41,106 bases of DNA, from NCBI GenBank assembly GCA_023396045.1, contig JAEWXD010000031.1, positions 1 to 41,106 on the forward strand, given 5' to 3'. The notes under the pieces are model-generated. The model did not search any database and had not been told where the DNA came from. It worked only from the letters and a program-made list of their open reading frames with translations. The DNA is from Bacillota bacterium (GTDB lineage: Bacteria; Bacillota; Clostridia; Christensenellales; Aristaeellaceae). Position 1 is the stretch's first letter. Each line of letters begins with the position of its first letter. The translations under genes and the position numbers were made by a program. This document shows positions 7,412 through 15,663 of this stretch, piece by piece.

Positions 7412-8349
7412 AGCCTTCCCTCCTTGCGAGATTTTTGTAAATTGGCAAAGCTGAATTCTACCGTACCCAGCAAGCCCTTGGGTCTGAATATCATAATCAG
7501 CACCAAAAGCACCCCGTAGAGTATGGTGCGTATGCCGGCAAAATTTTGCAGTATGGTATTCAATATGCCAATTACAAAGGCGGCAATGTAAGAACCGGTA
7601 AAACTGCCCATGCCCCCAAATACCACAATAACCAATATATCTATGCTTTTATTAAAGTTGAATATTTCGGGCTTAATAATGTAAAAGCTGCCTGCATAGA
7701 GCACACCGCCAAGGCTGGCGATCACTGCCCCGAGCACAAAGGCAAGCACCTTGTACTTGGTAAGAGCGATGCCCATCATTTCCGAGGCGATTTCATCCTC
7801 TCGTATAGAGATACAGGCTCTGCCATAGGCACTGCGTGTAAAGTTGAGCAGCATAAGGGTAGAAGCTGCCAGCACTATAAACACCAAGGGCCAATCCACA
7901 CTTTTGGGTATTACCATACCGCTGGCACCGTTGGTGATTTTTAAGTTTTGAATTACAATGCGTATCACTTCGCCAAAGCCTAATGTGGCAATGGCTAAGT
8001 AATCGCCTTTGAGACGCAAGGTAGGCAGTGCCACAGCAAAAGCCACCACAGCGCAAATGCCCATCGCCACAGCCATACCAATGTAAATTGCATAAGGGCC
8101 ACCTATGCTTTTGTTTACTACCCCATAGGCATACGCACCAATGGCAACAAAGCCGGCATGCCCTAAAGAGAATTGACCGGTAATGCCAATAATGAGGTTT
8201 AGGCTAATGGCAAGCAAAATGTTGATGCCTATGTTTATAAGCACCGTTTTATACACTTCATTGAGTATGTTTAAAGAAACCAAGGTTTGTATACAAACAA
8301 AGGCGATTATAATGACGAGTGCCCAATATAATTTGTTTTTATGAAACAA
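7408..8349 (-). CDS. livM: Branched-chain amino-acid type ABC transporter, permease LivM
   Basis: 313 residues with about ten hydrophobic segments. The permease signatures GHAGFVAIGAYAYG (~65-78) and LRLKGDYLAIATLGFGE (~112-128) are diagnostic for LivM. The start is a TTG two bases after the livH stop, with GAGAAGG upstream inside livH; no ATG near the N terminus would keep the first membrane segment. Confidence 0.92.
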   Translation of the reverse strand: MFHKNKLYWALVIIIAFVCIQTLVSLNILNEVYKTVLINIGINILLAISLNLIIGITGQFSLGHAGFVAIGAYAYGVVNKSIGGPYAIYIGMAVAMGICAVVAFAVALPTLRLKGDYLAIATLGFGEVIRIVIQNLKITNGASGMVIPKSVDWPLVFIVLAASTLMLLNFTRSAYGRACISIREDEIASEMMGIALTKYKVLAFVLGAVIASLGGVLYAGSFYIIKPEIFNFNKSIDILVIVVFGGMGSFTGSYIAAFVIGILNTILQNFAGIRTILYGVLLVLIMIFRPKGLLGTVEFSFANLQKSRKEGRL

Positions 8350-8352
8350 TGT

Positions 8353-9231
8353 TTACACCTTCTCCCTTGTGTTTTTGCCAAGTAAACCGCTTGGCTTTAC
8401 AAGCAATATAACAATCAGCACCAAGTACACTACAGCGTCTCTATATAGTGAGTTACCAAAGCCGCTCACCATAGATTCTATAACGCCTATAAGCACACCG
8501 CCCAGCATAGCGCCGGGCAAAATGCCTATACCGCCAAATACAGCGGCAATAAAGGCTTTAAGGCCGGGCACTAAGCCCATAAAGGGGTTAATGGAGCTAT
8601 AATATATGCCCACAAGCACACCGGCTGCACCTGCCAAGGCACTGCCTATGGCAAAGGTAATGCTTATAGTAAAGTTTACGTCTATCCCCATGAGCAAGGC
8701 AGCATTGCTATCCACTGAAACGGCACGCATGGCCCTGCCGATTTTTGTTTTATGCACCACAAATTGCAGCACCAGCAGCAGGGCAATGGTGGTAAGCCAA
8801 ATAATGATTTGTTGGTAGCTGATCACCACACCCCAAAGCTCTACTTTTCCTATGGGCAACAGAGCAGGGAAGGCCTTGGGTGTTGTGCTCATGATCTGCT
8901 GGGTACCGGCTTCTAAAAAATAACTTACACCTATGGCTGTAATCAAGGCTGTAATTCTGGTGGCATTGCGTAAGGGCTTATAGGCAATGCGCTCAATGAG
9001 CATACCAAGCAAGGCGCAAAAAGCCATGGCAGAAAACAGCGCAGGAAAAAATCCCAAGCCTGTACTTGTTGCCACGATATAGCCCACATAAGCGCCTATC
9101 ATATAAATATCGCCATGGGCAAAATTGATCAGCTTAATAATTCCATACACCATGGTATACCCCAGAGCCACAAGCGCATATATGCTCCCTATAGAAAGGC
9201 CGTTTACAAGCTGTTGAAAAAACTGTTGCAT
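8353..9231 (-). CDS. livH: Branched-chain amino-acid type ABC transporter, permease LivH
   Basis: 292 residues, highly hydrophobic. The N terminus LVNGLSIGSIYALVALGYTMVYGIIKLINFAHGDIYM contains the LivH hallmark NFAHGD. The C-terminal part has GGIGILPGAMLGGVLIGVIE. It is separated from livK by 103 bases containing a strong hairpin (9248-9280) and is otherwise the first membrane gene of the operon. A GGGAGAAA ribosome binding site precedes the ATG. Confidence 0.93.
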   Translation of the reverse strand: MQQFFQQLVNGLSIGSIYALVALGYTMVYGIIKLINFAHGDIYMIGAYVGYIVATSTGLGFFPALFSAMAFCALLGMLIERIAYKPLRNATRITALITAIGVSYFLEAGTQQIMSTTPKAFPALLPIGKVELWGVVISYQQIIIWLTTIALLLVLQFVVHKTKIGRAMRAVSVDSNAALLMGIDVNFTISITFAIGSALAGAAGVLVGIYYSSINPFMGLVPGLKAFIAAVFGGIGILPGAMLGGVLIGVIESMVSGFGNSLYRDAVVYLVLIVILLVKPSGLLGKNTREKV

Positions 9232-9247
9232 ATTATTTCTCCCGATA

Positions 9248-9280
9248 AACAGATTGGAGAAGCAAGCTTCTCCAACTGTT
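9248..9280 (-). promoter_or_regulatory. Intercistronic hairpin between livK and livH
   Basis: On the minus strand TTGGAGAAGC and GCTTCTCCAA are a perfect 10-bp stem with a minimal loop, extended by AACAG/CTGTT after a one-base bulge. No T run follows, so it is more likely an mRNA processing or stability element than a full terminator. Such hairpins commonly raise binding-protein expression over permease expression in ABC operons. Confidence 0.7.
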
Positions 9281-9334
9281 TATAAATGTATTGTTCATGA
9301 TGTAATTGTTTTCTATATTTTTCAAAAACAAAAT

Positions 9335-10492
9335 TTATTGTGGATTTACAGATACCGCTGTGCTTTGCTTGCCGTCTTTAAGCTCTACCACCAAAACAGA
9401 CTTAATAGGGGTATGGCTTTCATCAAAGGTAAAGCTGCCGGTAATGCCTTTAAATTCTATGGCCTTGGTGGCGGCTTGCAGCGCCTGTGCATCCGTTGCG
9501 CCGGATTCTATGCCTTGAATAATCACGTTGGTAGCATCAAAGGCAAGGGCTGCAAACATGCCGGGTTCTTCGTTGTAGGCTTCTTTAAATGCGGTAATAA
9601 AGGCGGTGAGCTCCGGGCTTGCATCTACACTGGTATAGCCTGTGGTGTAGTATACATTGTTAAGGTTGCCTGCACCTGCCAATGTAATTAAAGATTCAGA
9701 GTCAAAGCCGTCTGCACCGATAATGGTTTTGTCTATACCCATTTCTCTGGCTTGCTTAATAATCAGACCTGCTTCATTATAATAGCCGGCAATGAATAGA
9801 GCATCAAAATCCATGGCCTTTACACTGGTAAGTACAGAAGAAAAATCGGTATCATTGCTGGTAAAGTATTCGGTTTTTACCACTTCGCCACCCAGCTTTG
9901 TAAACTGTGTTGTAAAGGATTCCATAACGCCCTTGGAATAGTCGTTGGAATAGTCGCCATAGATGACTACTTTTTTGGCTTGCAAATTGTCATTTGCAAA
10001 CTGTGCCAAGGCTGCGCCTTGGTAGGAATCTTCAAACGCCGTTCTAAACACATAGTCGTACACAGGGCTTTCCGGGTTGCTTGGGTCCATACGGGTTACA
10101 TTGTTTTGTGTAGCCGAGGGGGAAAGTACCACCACATTGGATTGGCTTAAAATAGGGTAAGTCGCTGCGCTTGCACCGGATGTACTTGGGCCAACCACAG
10201 CTATTACACCTTCGCTTGCAAGCTTGGTAGAAATGGTAACGGCCTCTATTGCGTCGGATTTATTGTCGTATTCCACTGCTATATATTTTTCATAGCCGGC
10301 AGCTTTGTTCGCCAAGTCTATGGCAAGCTTTGCTGCCTTATGCTCGGTTGTGCCATAGTCTGCCACGGCGCCGGTTAATTCAAAGTGTAAACCGATTTTA
10401 TATACAGGGTCTTCTGCAATGGCTGTGCCTAACATGCAACAGCAAATACATAGTACAGATAGGGCTTTTTTTATATTATTGAATACTTTCAT
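9335..10492 (-). CDS. livK: Branched-chain amino-acid type ABC transporter, periplasmic-type binding protein
   Basis: 385 residues from the ATG at 10492. I chose this start because AAGGAGG lies nine bases upstream and the signal peptide begins here; the frame stays open 27 codons further but has no ribosome binding site. Residues 1-26 are a signal peptide ending TAIA. The rest is a type I periplasmic binding fold (VYKIGLHFELTGAVADYG, then VVGPSTSGA and the YGDYSNDYSKG region), Peripla_BP_6. Oddly, there is no clear lipobox although three cysteines sit in the signal peptide, whereas Gram-positive binding proteins are normally lipoproteins. It is the first gene of the liv operon. Confidence 0.92.
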   Translation of the reverse strand: MKVFNNIKKALSVLCICCCMLGTAIAEDPVYKIGLHFELTGAVADYGTTEHKAAKLAIDLANKAAGYEKYIAVEYDNKSDAIEAVTISTKLASEGVIAVVGPSTSGASAATYPILSQSNVVVLSPSATQNNVTRMDPSNPESPVYDYVFRTAFEDSYQGAALAQFANDNLQAKKVVIYGDYSNDYSKGVMESFTTQFTKLGGEVVKTEYFTSNDTDFSSVLTSVKAMDFDALFIAGYYNEAGLIIKQAREMGIDKTIIGADGFDSESLITLAGAGNLNNVYYTTGYTSVDASPELTAFITAFKEAYNEEPGMFAALAFDATNVIIQGIESGATDAQALQAATKAIEFKGITGSFTFDESHTPIKSVLVVELKDGKQSTAVSVNPQ

Positions 10493-10523
10493 CTTCTTTC
10501 TCCTCCTTGATGAATTGCATACT

Positions 10524-10552
10524 ATTATATGAAATAACTTATAAAAATACAA
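10524..10552 (-). promoter_or_regulatory. livK: Promoter of the liv operon
   Basis: On the minus strand: -35 TTGTAT (10547-10552), 17-base spacer, consensus -10 TATAAT (10524-10529), about 30 bases upstream of the livK start. No CodY-like or T-box element was recognised. Confidence 0.65.
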
Positions 10553-10740
10553 TAGAACAAAGCATAAAAACATAAAAAAATTTTATTTTTATGCAAAAAT
10601 TTAGTGTATATACATAAAATCAGAGCATAAATTGTATTTATTTGCTTTTTTAGGTTTTTGCTTTTGTGTATAAATTCATTTTTATAAATTGATTATGCAT
10701 AGATTTATGCAATTGGTAAGAACTGCATTATACAAACGGA

Positions 10741-10976
10741 TATTATATAGGATATTTTTTGTTCGTAGCAGGCAATAGAAGCAAGAAAGGCTTGTAGCTT
10801 TGGGGATTGGTGTGCTTGCGAAGGGATGTGCAAGCCCCGCTACACCGTAACCCAACCTTTCGATCCCCCGGTCAGCTTCGCCGACAGCCCCCTTTACACA
10901 AGGCGGCCTTTCTGCTTAATGCTTTGAAGTTGGGTGATGTTTAAAATAGCTGGTTTTCGCTATGGTGGGTATATTC
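10741..10976 (+). repeat. Dispersed intergenic repeat, full-length copy (A2)
   Basis: It contains the shared blocks GATCCCCCGGTCAGC, CAGCCCCCTTTACACAAGG and GCTTTGAAGTTGGGT. The central hairpin is GTCAGC-TTC-GCCGAC (10871-10885) with one mismatch. The 3' hairpin ATAGC...GCTAT (~10948-10965) is also found at 30340. CCCAAC near 10850 can pair with GTTGGG near 10930, enclosing the inner hairpins. Confidence 0.85.
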
Positions 10977-11032
10977 TTTTGCCAATTCAACTATCTTATT
11001 GTTTTGCACCTTATTCCAAACATTCCCAAAAG

Positions 11033-11055
11033 AAAAACCACTTTTGCAGTGGTTT
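11033..11055 (-). terminator. Terminator of the CDF/zinc-ribbon operon
   Basis: On the minus strand AAACCACT and AGTGGTTT form a stem around a GCAA-containing loop, followed by T-rich sequence. It touches the stop codon of the zinc-ribbon gene. Confidence 0.65.
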
Positions 11056-11441
11056 TATTTTTTTCTTTTCCAAATAATTGGTATGCTGATAAGTGAGAAT
11101 ATACCAAACAGAAAGGCAAAGGCTTCGGCATCGCTGTTATAAGACTCAAAGTGTATTGTTAAATAAAAGCCGAGGGGCACCAATATACAGGTAGCGATGA
11201 TTTTCATTTTTCTGGTTTGGGCTCGCAAAAGCATTTCTTTTTCTTGTAATTCCAATTCCTTTAAACGAATGTTCTCTAAGGCTTCGGCTTGTTTTATTTC
11301 TGCCTCATCTACTACACGGTGGGTAATACGCACATCGTCTAATAGTATTTTGGTACCACAAAATTGGCAAAATACAAAATCTCTATTTTCTGTTTCTGTT
11401 TTGGAAGATGCACCACATTGTGGGCAGGTTAGTATACGCAT
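11055..11441 (-). CDS. Zinc-ribbon membrane protein, unknown function
   Basis: 128 residues. The N-terminal zinc ribbon has C6-x2-C9 and C25-x2-C28. A charged, probably coiled-coil segment (~45-80) rich in Glu and Lys follows, then two hydrophobic segments (~84-101 and ~106-123) with a basic end WKRKK. The ATG follows the CDF gene by 9 bases with AAGGAGG before it, so the two are co-transcribed. Adjacency to a cation exporter makes a link to metal homeostasis possible, but this is inference; such ribbons are often purely structural. Confidence 0.7.
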   Translation of the reverse strand: MRILTCPQCGASSKTETENRDFVFCQFCGTKILLDDVRITHRVVDEAEIKQAEALENIRLKELELQEKEMLLRAQTRKMKIIATCILVPLGFYLTIHFESYNSDAEAFAFLFGIFSLISIPIIWKRKK

Positions 11442-11450
11442 ATTGCCTCC

Positions 11451-12554
11451 TTAATAACGGTTTACAGCAAATTCTAATTCTATTTCTTTGCCCCAAGCAT
11501 TTCGTAAATCTGTTTCTATTTGTTTACGCAAGTTTTTGCCGCTTTGTTTGCATTCATAGGGGGCATAAATATCACAGTAAAGGTAGCTGCCATCTTCTGC
11601 ACAATGGAAATCTGTATAATGTAGTTTTTCGCCTGTGCTTTGTAATATTTGCTCCAATAAGGTGCGCAAAGCCAGCTGTGTTTCTGTAAAATCTTTTATT
11701 TGCGGGTCAACGTGTATCATTGTCTTATAAGAAAACTTTTCTACAATGCGGCGTTCCATCGTGTCTATGCAGTTATGCACTTGGCGTAAGCTTAAATCTC
11801 CATCCATTTCTACATGTAAGGTAAGCATTTTTTTGCGTTCGCCATAGCTGTGTAAAGCAATATCATGCACACTGAGTATGTTTTCATCTTCCATTACAAA
11901 GTGGCCGATTTCGGCAACTTCCTCATTGCTGAGCGCTTCACCAAGCAAGGGGTTAATGGTTTCCATGGCAGCTTGCCCACCGGCATACAAAATCATACTG
12001 CTTACTACAAGGCCGGCAACACCATCTATTTGCAAGTTCCATATATCGTTGCAAATCAAAGAAATGAGTACGGCAAAGGTGGCAATCACATCGCTGGCAC
12101 TATCTTTGGCGTTTACCACCAAAGTGTTGGAATCAATTTTTTTACCCAAAATAAAGTTAAAAGCACTGTTGCCAAACTTCGCCAGTATGGCAACAATCAG
12201 CATTACATACAGGGCAACGCTGCTTTGCAAGGCTTCGGGATGCAAAATACGCTCTATGGAGCTTTTGGCAAGCTCTAAACCGGTAAATATAATAATAATG
12301 CTAATAATGAGCCCGGCTATCTGTTCCATTCTGCCATGACCAAAAGGGTGCTCTCTATCTGCTTTTTGGCCGGCTACTTTAAAACCAACTACAATTACAA
12401 GTGAGCTTAATATATCCATTAAGTTATTCAATGCATCTGCCTGTAAGGATACAGATCCGGAAATCTGTGCATATATCATTTTAAATACAAACAGGGCAAT
12501 GTTTACCCCTATGCCTATCCAGCCAGAAAGCAGCCCCCATTTTTCTCTTTGCAT
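11451..12554 (-). CDS. Cation diffusion facilitator (CDF) family exporter
   Basis: 367 residues from the ATG at 12554, which has GGGAGG five bases upstream; the frame is open nine codons further but that extension covers the ribosome binding site. The CDF fold is shown by TM2 with DALNNLMD (metal-site D-x6-D) and the HPFGHGRMEQIAGL motif, TM5 with DSASD, and a cytoplasmic C-terminal domain with IDGVAG and HDIALHSYG. A further ~90 residues extend beyond the usual ~290-residue CDF. By family it exports Zn, Fe, Mn or Co in exchange for protons; the metal is not readable here, although an Asp-based TM2 site leans to Mn/Fe-type members. Confidence 0.9.
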   Translation of the reverse strand: MQREKWGLLSGWIGIGVNIALFVFKMIYAQISGSVSLQADALNNLMDILSSLVIVVGFKVAGQKADREHPFGHGRMEQIAGLIISIIIIFTGLELAKSSIERILHPEALQSSVALYVMLIVAILAKFGNSAFNFILGKKIDSNTLVVNAKDSASDVIATFAVLISLICNDIWNLQIDGVAGLVVSSMILYAGGQAAMETINPLLGEALSNEEVAEIGHFVMEDENILSVHDIALHSYGERKKMLTLHVEMDGDLSLRQVHNCIDTMERRIVEKFSYKTMIHVDPQIKDFTETQLALRTLLEQILQSTGEKLHYTDFHCAEDGSYLYCDIYAPYECKQSGKNLRKQIETDLRNAWGKEIELEFAVNRY

Positions 12555-12656
12555 AATGCCTCCCAATAATAAAACTAACAATATTATTATACAACAAAAT
12601 ATCCAAATAAGTGAAATGTAAAATATCGGTTTTTTGCGCTGCTATATACAATGTTT

Positions 12657-12685
12657 TTGCAAAATACAGGTTAGAGGTGTATAAT
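12657..12685 (+). promoter_or_regulatory. Promoter of the secreted propeller/solute-binding protein gene
   Basis: -35 TTGCAA (12657-12662), 17-base spacer, consensus -10 TATAAT (12680-12685). AGGAGG lies at 12704-12709, six bases before the ATG. Confidence 0.7.
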
Positions 12686-12714
12686 TAAATAAATCAATTA
12701 CACAGGAGGCAAAT

Positions 12715-14829
12715 ATGAAAAAATATATTGCATTGTTTTGCACATTGTTGTTGCTCTTTGGCAATTTTGGAAATGTATTTGCAAACGAAAACATCATCGG
12801 CGCAATTGCACCCACCGAAGATTTTTATGTGCAACAAGTTATACAGCTGGATGGCAAAGTTTATGTTTTAAATTCCTCAAAGCTGTACCAATATTCAATA
12901 GAAGAAAACAAAATAGAGCTCGTTTTAGATATGAGTGAACAAAACATAGATAGAGTGTTAGCACACCAAGGGCAATTCATCGGTATAGATTATTTTGGCA
13001 AAATGTATACAATAGATATTGCCCAAAAGCAAATCAAAGAAACCAAAAACCAATATAAAATAGAGAATGAACAATTTTTACAAAATGCCTTTTCTATCAA
13101 TGGTGAATTGGTGCTTGCTGTGCAGGGTAATGATGAAACACTGCAAGTAATTTGGACAGCAGACAACAGTACTGTAAAAATACAGGGGCAACATTTTAAT
13201 GACCTGATACCTTGGGGCGACAAAATCTTAGGTGTTAGCTATGAGGGCTTTTACAGCATAGACAAAAGCAAGGCTGAAAAAATAGAGGGCATTACAGAGC
13301 AAACGTTTGATATGAGCAATGTGTTCTATGACCCCCAAACAGATGCCGTCTATTACACGAAGGGGAATTTTGTATTTCGGTTTGATAAAGATTGGAAATC
13401 TCACAAAGTGGGTTATATAGCTTTTGCCAACGAGTTTGGCAAACACTGTTTTGCAGATGGCGTTTTGGTGTATACCGCAGGCAATGGGGAAGAACTTAGT
13501 ATCAATAAATTGGTATTAAATGATATGCAGCTGCCGGACAATGTGCTGAATGTATATGGCATGGATTCTAACCTTGCCAATGCCTATAACCGCAAAAATC
13601 CGGATCTGCCCATTGCCGCCTTGCCTGCAAACTTTGCAGGTGATCTTTATGGTGATGCAGCAGCCCTTGCTCAACATTTTAAAAGCGAAAACGCTGCCGA
13701 TGTATACTTCATCAACTTCAAAGGTGTTTCCAAAGTGCTTGCCGAGCTTGGTTATGCAGAGCCTTTGGACAGCAGCGCCAAAATAAAAGAACATTTTGCA
13801 AGGTTTTACCCTTTTGTGCAAGAAGCTATGCAACAAAACGGCAAAATATATTACCTGCCCAGCGAAATCAGAACAGAAAATATGACGTTTAATGCTGATG
13901 CAGAAGCCTTGGACGAATTGGGTGTAGATGTGAAAAACATACAAACCTATCAACAATTTATGCATACTTTGCAAGAGCTGGAAATAAAAATAGAAGATGG
14001 CGAAAAAACTCTCTTTGATAGCGAAGGTGTATTGGTAAGGGAAGCGCTTACCGGGCAAGTGCTGTCTGATATTTTTGCCTACCAGCTTAAAAATGGTCAA
14101 GCCATAAAGTTTAATACACCACAAACGGCAGAAATGCTGCAAGATATCAATCAAGTGCGCTTTGAAACCATTCCAAACAGTATAGAAGAGTTTAATCCGG
14201 AGAACGGTATGGCAGTTGATGGCAACGGTCTCTTTTCTATGGAATATAGCTATACACGCAGAGCATGGGGTAACCCAAAGATCAGCTACAAGTTATCGTT
14301 GCGCCCCTTTGCAGAGCAAGAACCTATACAAGTATTTAATACAAAATATTTGGCAGTCAATGCCCTTAGCCCCAACAAAGAGAAAGGCATTGCCTTTGCA
14401 GAACGTTTATTGGATATTTTCAGTGAAGAACATAAAACCATGCTCTATACCGATATAAACGACCCTGTATTGAATAAAGACACTGTGAAGCATATTCAAA
14501 GCATAGAAAAACTTATTGCAGAAAGAAAAAAAGAATTAGATACTTTAGAAGATAAAAATTTTGAAAAATTTATTAAAGAAGATATTGCCAATATGGAAAA
14601 GGATTTGGAACGAACCAAACACTTTAGTTATAGCATTACCAAAGAAATGATAGAGGACTATAATGCCAACCAAGACAAACTCTATATTTTAGATGCAAAT
14701 TTAATAGACTTAAAGAACGAACAGCTTATGCAGTTGTTACAACGCTACATTAAAGGCCAAGTGGAAATTTTGCCTTTCTTGCAGGAGTTTGACCATATTA
14801 TCAGCATGGCGCACCTTGAAAGCAAATAA
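12715..14829 (+). CDS. Large secreted protein: propeller-like half joined to an extracellular solute-binding-like half
   Basis: 704 residues. Residues 1-23 are a signal peptide (predicted cut after VFA) with no lipobox. Residues ~30-270 show repeated beta units of the type GKVYVL..LYQYSIEENKIELVL and GQFIGIDYFGKMYTID, as in beta-propellers. Residues ~280-620 resemble an ABC-type sugar-binding protein (family 1): NVYGMDSNLANAYNRKNPD at the start, ADVYFINF, GKIYYLPSEI, and YQQFMHTLQELE. The last ~110 residues are charged and helical, likely coiled coil. No transporter gene is adjacent, so an import role is unsupported. Binding of a cell-surface or environmental ligand is more likely, but this is inference. 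Monocistronic. Confidence 0.75.
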   Translation: MKKYIALFCTLLLLFGNFGNVFANENIIGAIAPTEDFYVQQVIQLDGKVYVLNSSKLYQYSIEENKIELVLDMSEQNIDRVLAHQGQFIGIDYFGKMYTIDIAQKQIKETKNQYKIENEQFLQNAFSINGELVLAVQGNDETLQVIWTADNSTVKIQGQHFNDLIPWGDKILGVSYEGFYSIDKSKAEKIEGITEQTFDMSNVFYDPQTDAVYYTKGNFVFRFDKDWKSHKVGYIAFANEFGKHCFADGVLVYTAGNGEELSINKLVLNDMQLPDNVLNVYGMDSNLANAYNRKNPDLPIAALPANFAGDLYGDAAALAQHFKSENAADVYFINFKGVSKVLAELGYAEPLDSSAKIKEHFARFYPFVQEAMQQNGKIYYLPSEIRTENMTFNADAEALDELGVDVKNIQTYQQFMHTLQELEIKIEDGEKTLFDSEGVLVREALTGQVLSDIFAYQLKNGQAIKFNTPQTAEMLQDINQVRFETIPNSIEEFNPENGMAVDGNGLFSMEYSYTRRAWGNPKISYKLSLRPFAEQEPIQVFNTKYLAVNALSPNKEKGIAFAERLLDIFSEEHKTMLYTDINDPVLNKDTVKHIQSIEKLIAERKKELDTLEDKNFEKFIKEDIANMEKDLERTKHFSYSITKEMIEDYNANQDKLYILDANLIDLKNEQLMQLLQRYIKGQVEILPFLQEFDHIISMAHLESK

Positions 14830-14833
14830 AACA

Positions 14834-14856
14834 GCCCCGATTTTTCGGGGTTTTTG
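14834..14856 (+). terminator. Terminator after the 704-residue protein gene
   Basis: CCCCGA-TTTT-TCGGGG stem followed by five T, five bases after the stop codon. Confidence 0.85.
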
Positions 14857-14885
14857 ATTATGCAAATTTTTTAATTCCATTTTAT

Positions 14886-15118
14886 TTTATGGGGGATGAT
14901 TTGGGGTGCATGGGCAAACAGTTGAAATGAGAAAAGCTGAAAGCGGTAGGGATTTGTAATTTTGCCAAGAATTTTACAAGCTCTAACTACGCTATAGCTC
15001 AGCTTTACAATCCACCGGTCAGCTGCGCTGGCAGCCCCCTTTTTACACAAGGCGGCCTTTTTGCTTGTAGCTTTGAAGTTGGGCAAGAGATTAAATAAGC
15101 TGGTTTTCATTATGTGTA
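14886..15118 (+). repeat. Dispersed intergenic repeat, full-length copy (A3)
   Basis: It shares GGGGGATGATTTGGGGTG at the left, CACCGGTCAGC in the centre and GCTTTGAAGTTGGGCA on the right with copies at 10741 and 29987. The central stem is GTCAGC-TGC-GCTGGC (15018-15032), paired with one G-T wobble. In the 3' hairpin the ATAGC/GCTAT pair of other copies is replaced by ATAA/TTAT. An opposite-orientation copy starts 37 bases later. Confidence 0.85.
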
Positions 15119-15154
15119 ATTGTTACTTGTAATACGCTTTTGTTTAAAGTGCAA

Positions 15155-15305
15155 CATTTCACATAAGCCAAGTTCATTTACCCCACAAGCCCGGCAATCC
15201 CCGCGCAAGCAGTAGCGGCGAATAAAACCCGCTTTGTGTAAAAGGGGGAAGAAAGTGCGTAAGCACTTTCAGGGGGATTTTGGCAAGGCTGCAAGGTGAT
15301 AGTGT
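15155..15305 (-). repeat. Dispersed intergenic repeat, reverse-orientation copy (B2)
   Basis: It contains CCCGCTTTGTGTAAAAGGGGG and the hairpin GAAAGTGC-GTAA-GCACTTTC (15251-15270), as in the copy at 588. Its left edge ACATTTCACA...CAAGCCCGGCAAT recurs at 30251. Together with the copy at 14886 it forms a large inverted pair in front of adhE. Confidence 0.75.
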
Positions 15306-15484
15306 TTTTTATTGGTTCTGTGCTTCATATTCGCAGCGGTTAAGAAAGAAACAAGATTCAATGCATATGAAAAATAGCTCGTTTGCAAATCCTTACTATT
15401 TTATGCAAGTTTTTCAGTCCCGGAGGTGTTTTACAACTTGTAATTACCCTTTCCCCATCACAATTTTCTTTGACAAATTTTTGA

Positions 15485-15663
15485 CTTATCCAAATTGATA
15501 AGCGTAATTATCTAAATAAAGAATTCCAAAACCTTGCTCGTACTGTTAAAATTATAACGAACTTTAAAAAGGGTTCGTACAAGGAGAAGTACAAAGCCTT
15601 GGCGCAAGTTCAAAATAAGCAAATATCGTATGCACCTGTATATACACTTTTAGGAGGAACAGT
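15485..15663 (+). promoter_or_regulatory. adhE leader with operator-like palindrome and possible Rex site
   Basis: CTTATC-CAAATT-GATAAG (15485-15502) is a perfect 6-bp-arm palindrome. TGTTAA-AATT-ATAACG (15544-15559) resembles the Rex box TTGTTAA-N4-TTAACAA: a full left half and four of six bases on the right. Rex, the NADH/NAD sensor, commonly controls adhE in Clostridia. Promoter hexamers are unclear (TTGACA at 15470 and TTGACT at 15481 are candidate -35 boxes). Two small hairpins (CGAAC/GTTCG near 15558 and CTTG-GCG-CAAG near 15599) follow. AGGAGG lies 6 bases before the ATG. Confidence 0.35.

Larger units (their letters stand above)
10493..11032. other. Intergenic region with liv promoter and a repeat copy
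   Basis: It contains the liv operon promoter (10524-10552), about 190 bases of very AT-rich sequence without features, the repeat copy at 10741-10976, and a terminator for the leftward CDF/zinc-ribbon operon at its right edge. No gene is visible. Confidence 0.55.

Noticed and set aside
13516..14154. 212-codon minus-strand open frame opposite the 704-residue protein gene
   Set aside because: Antisense shadow with atypical composition; the sense frame has promoter, ribosome binding site, signal peptide and terminator.
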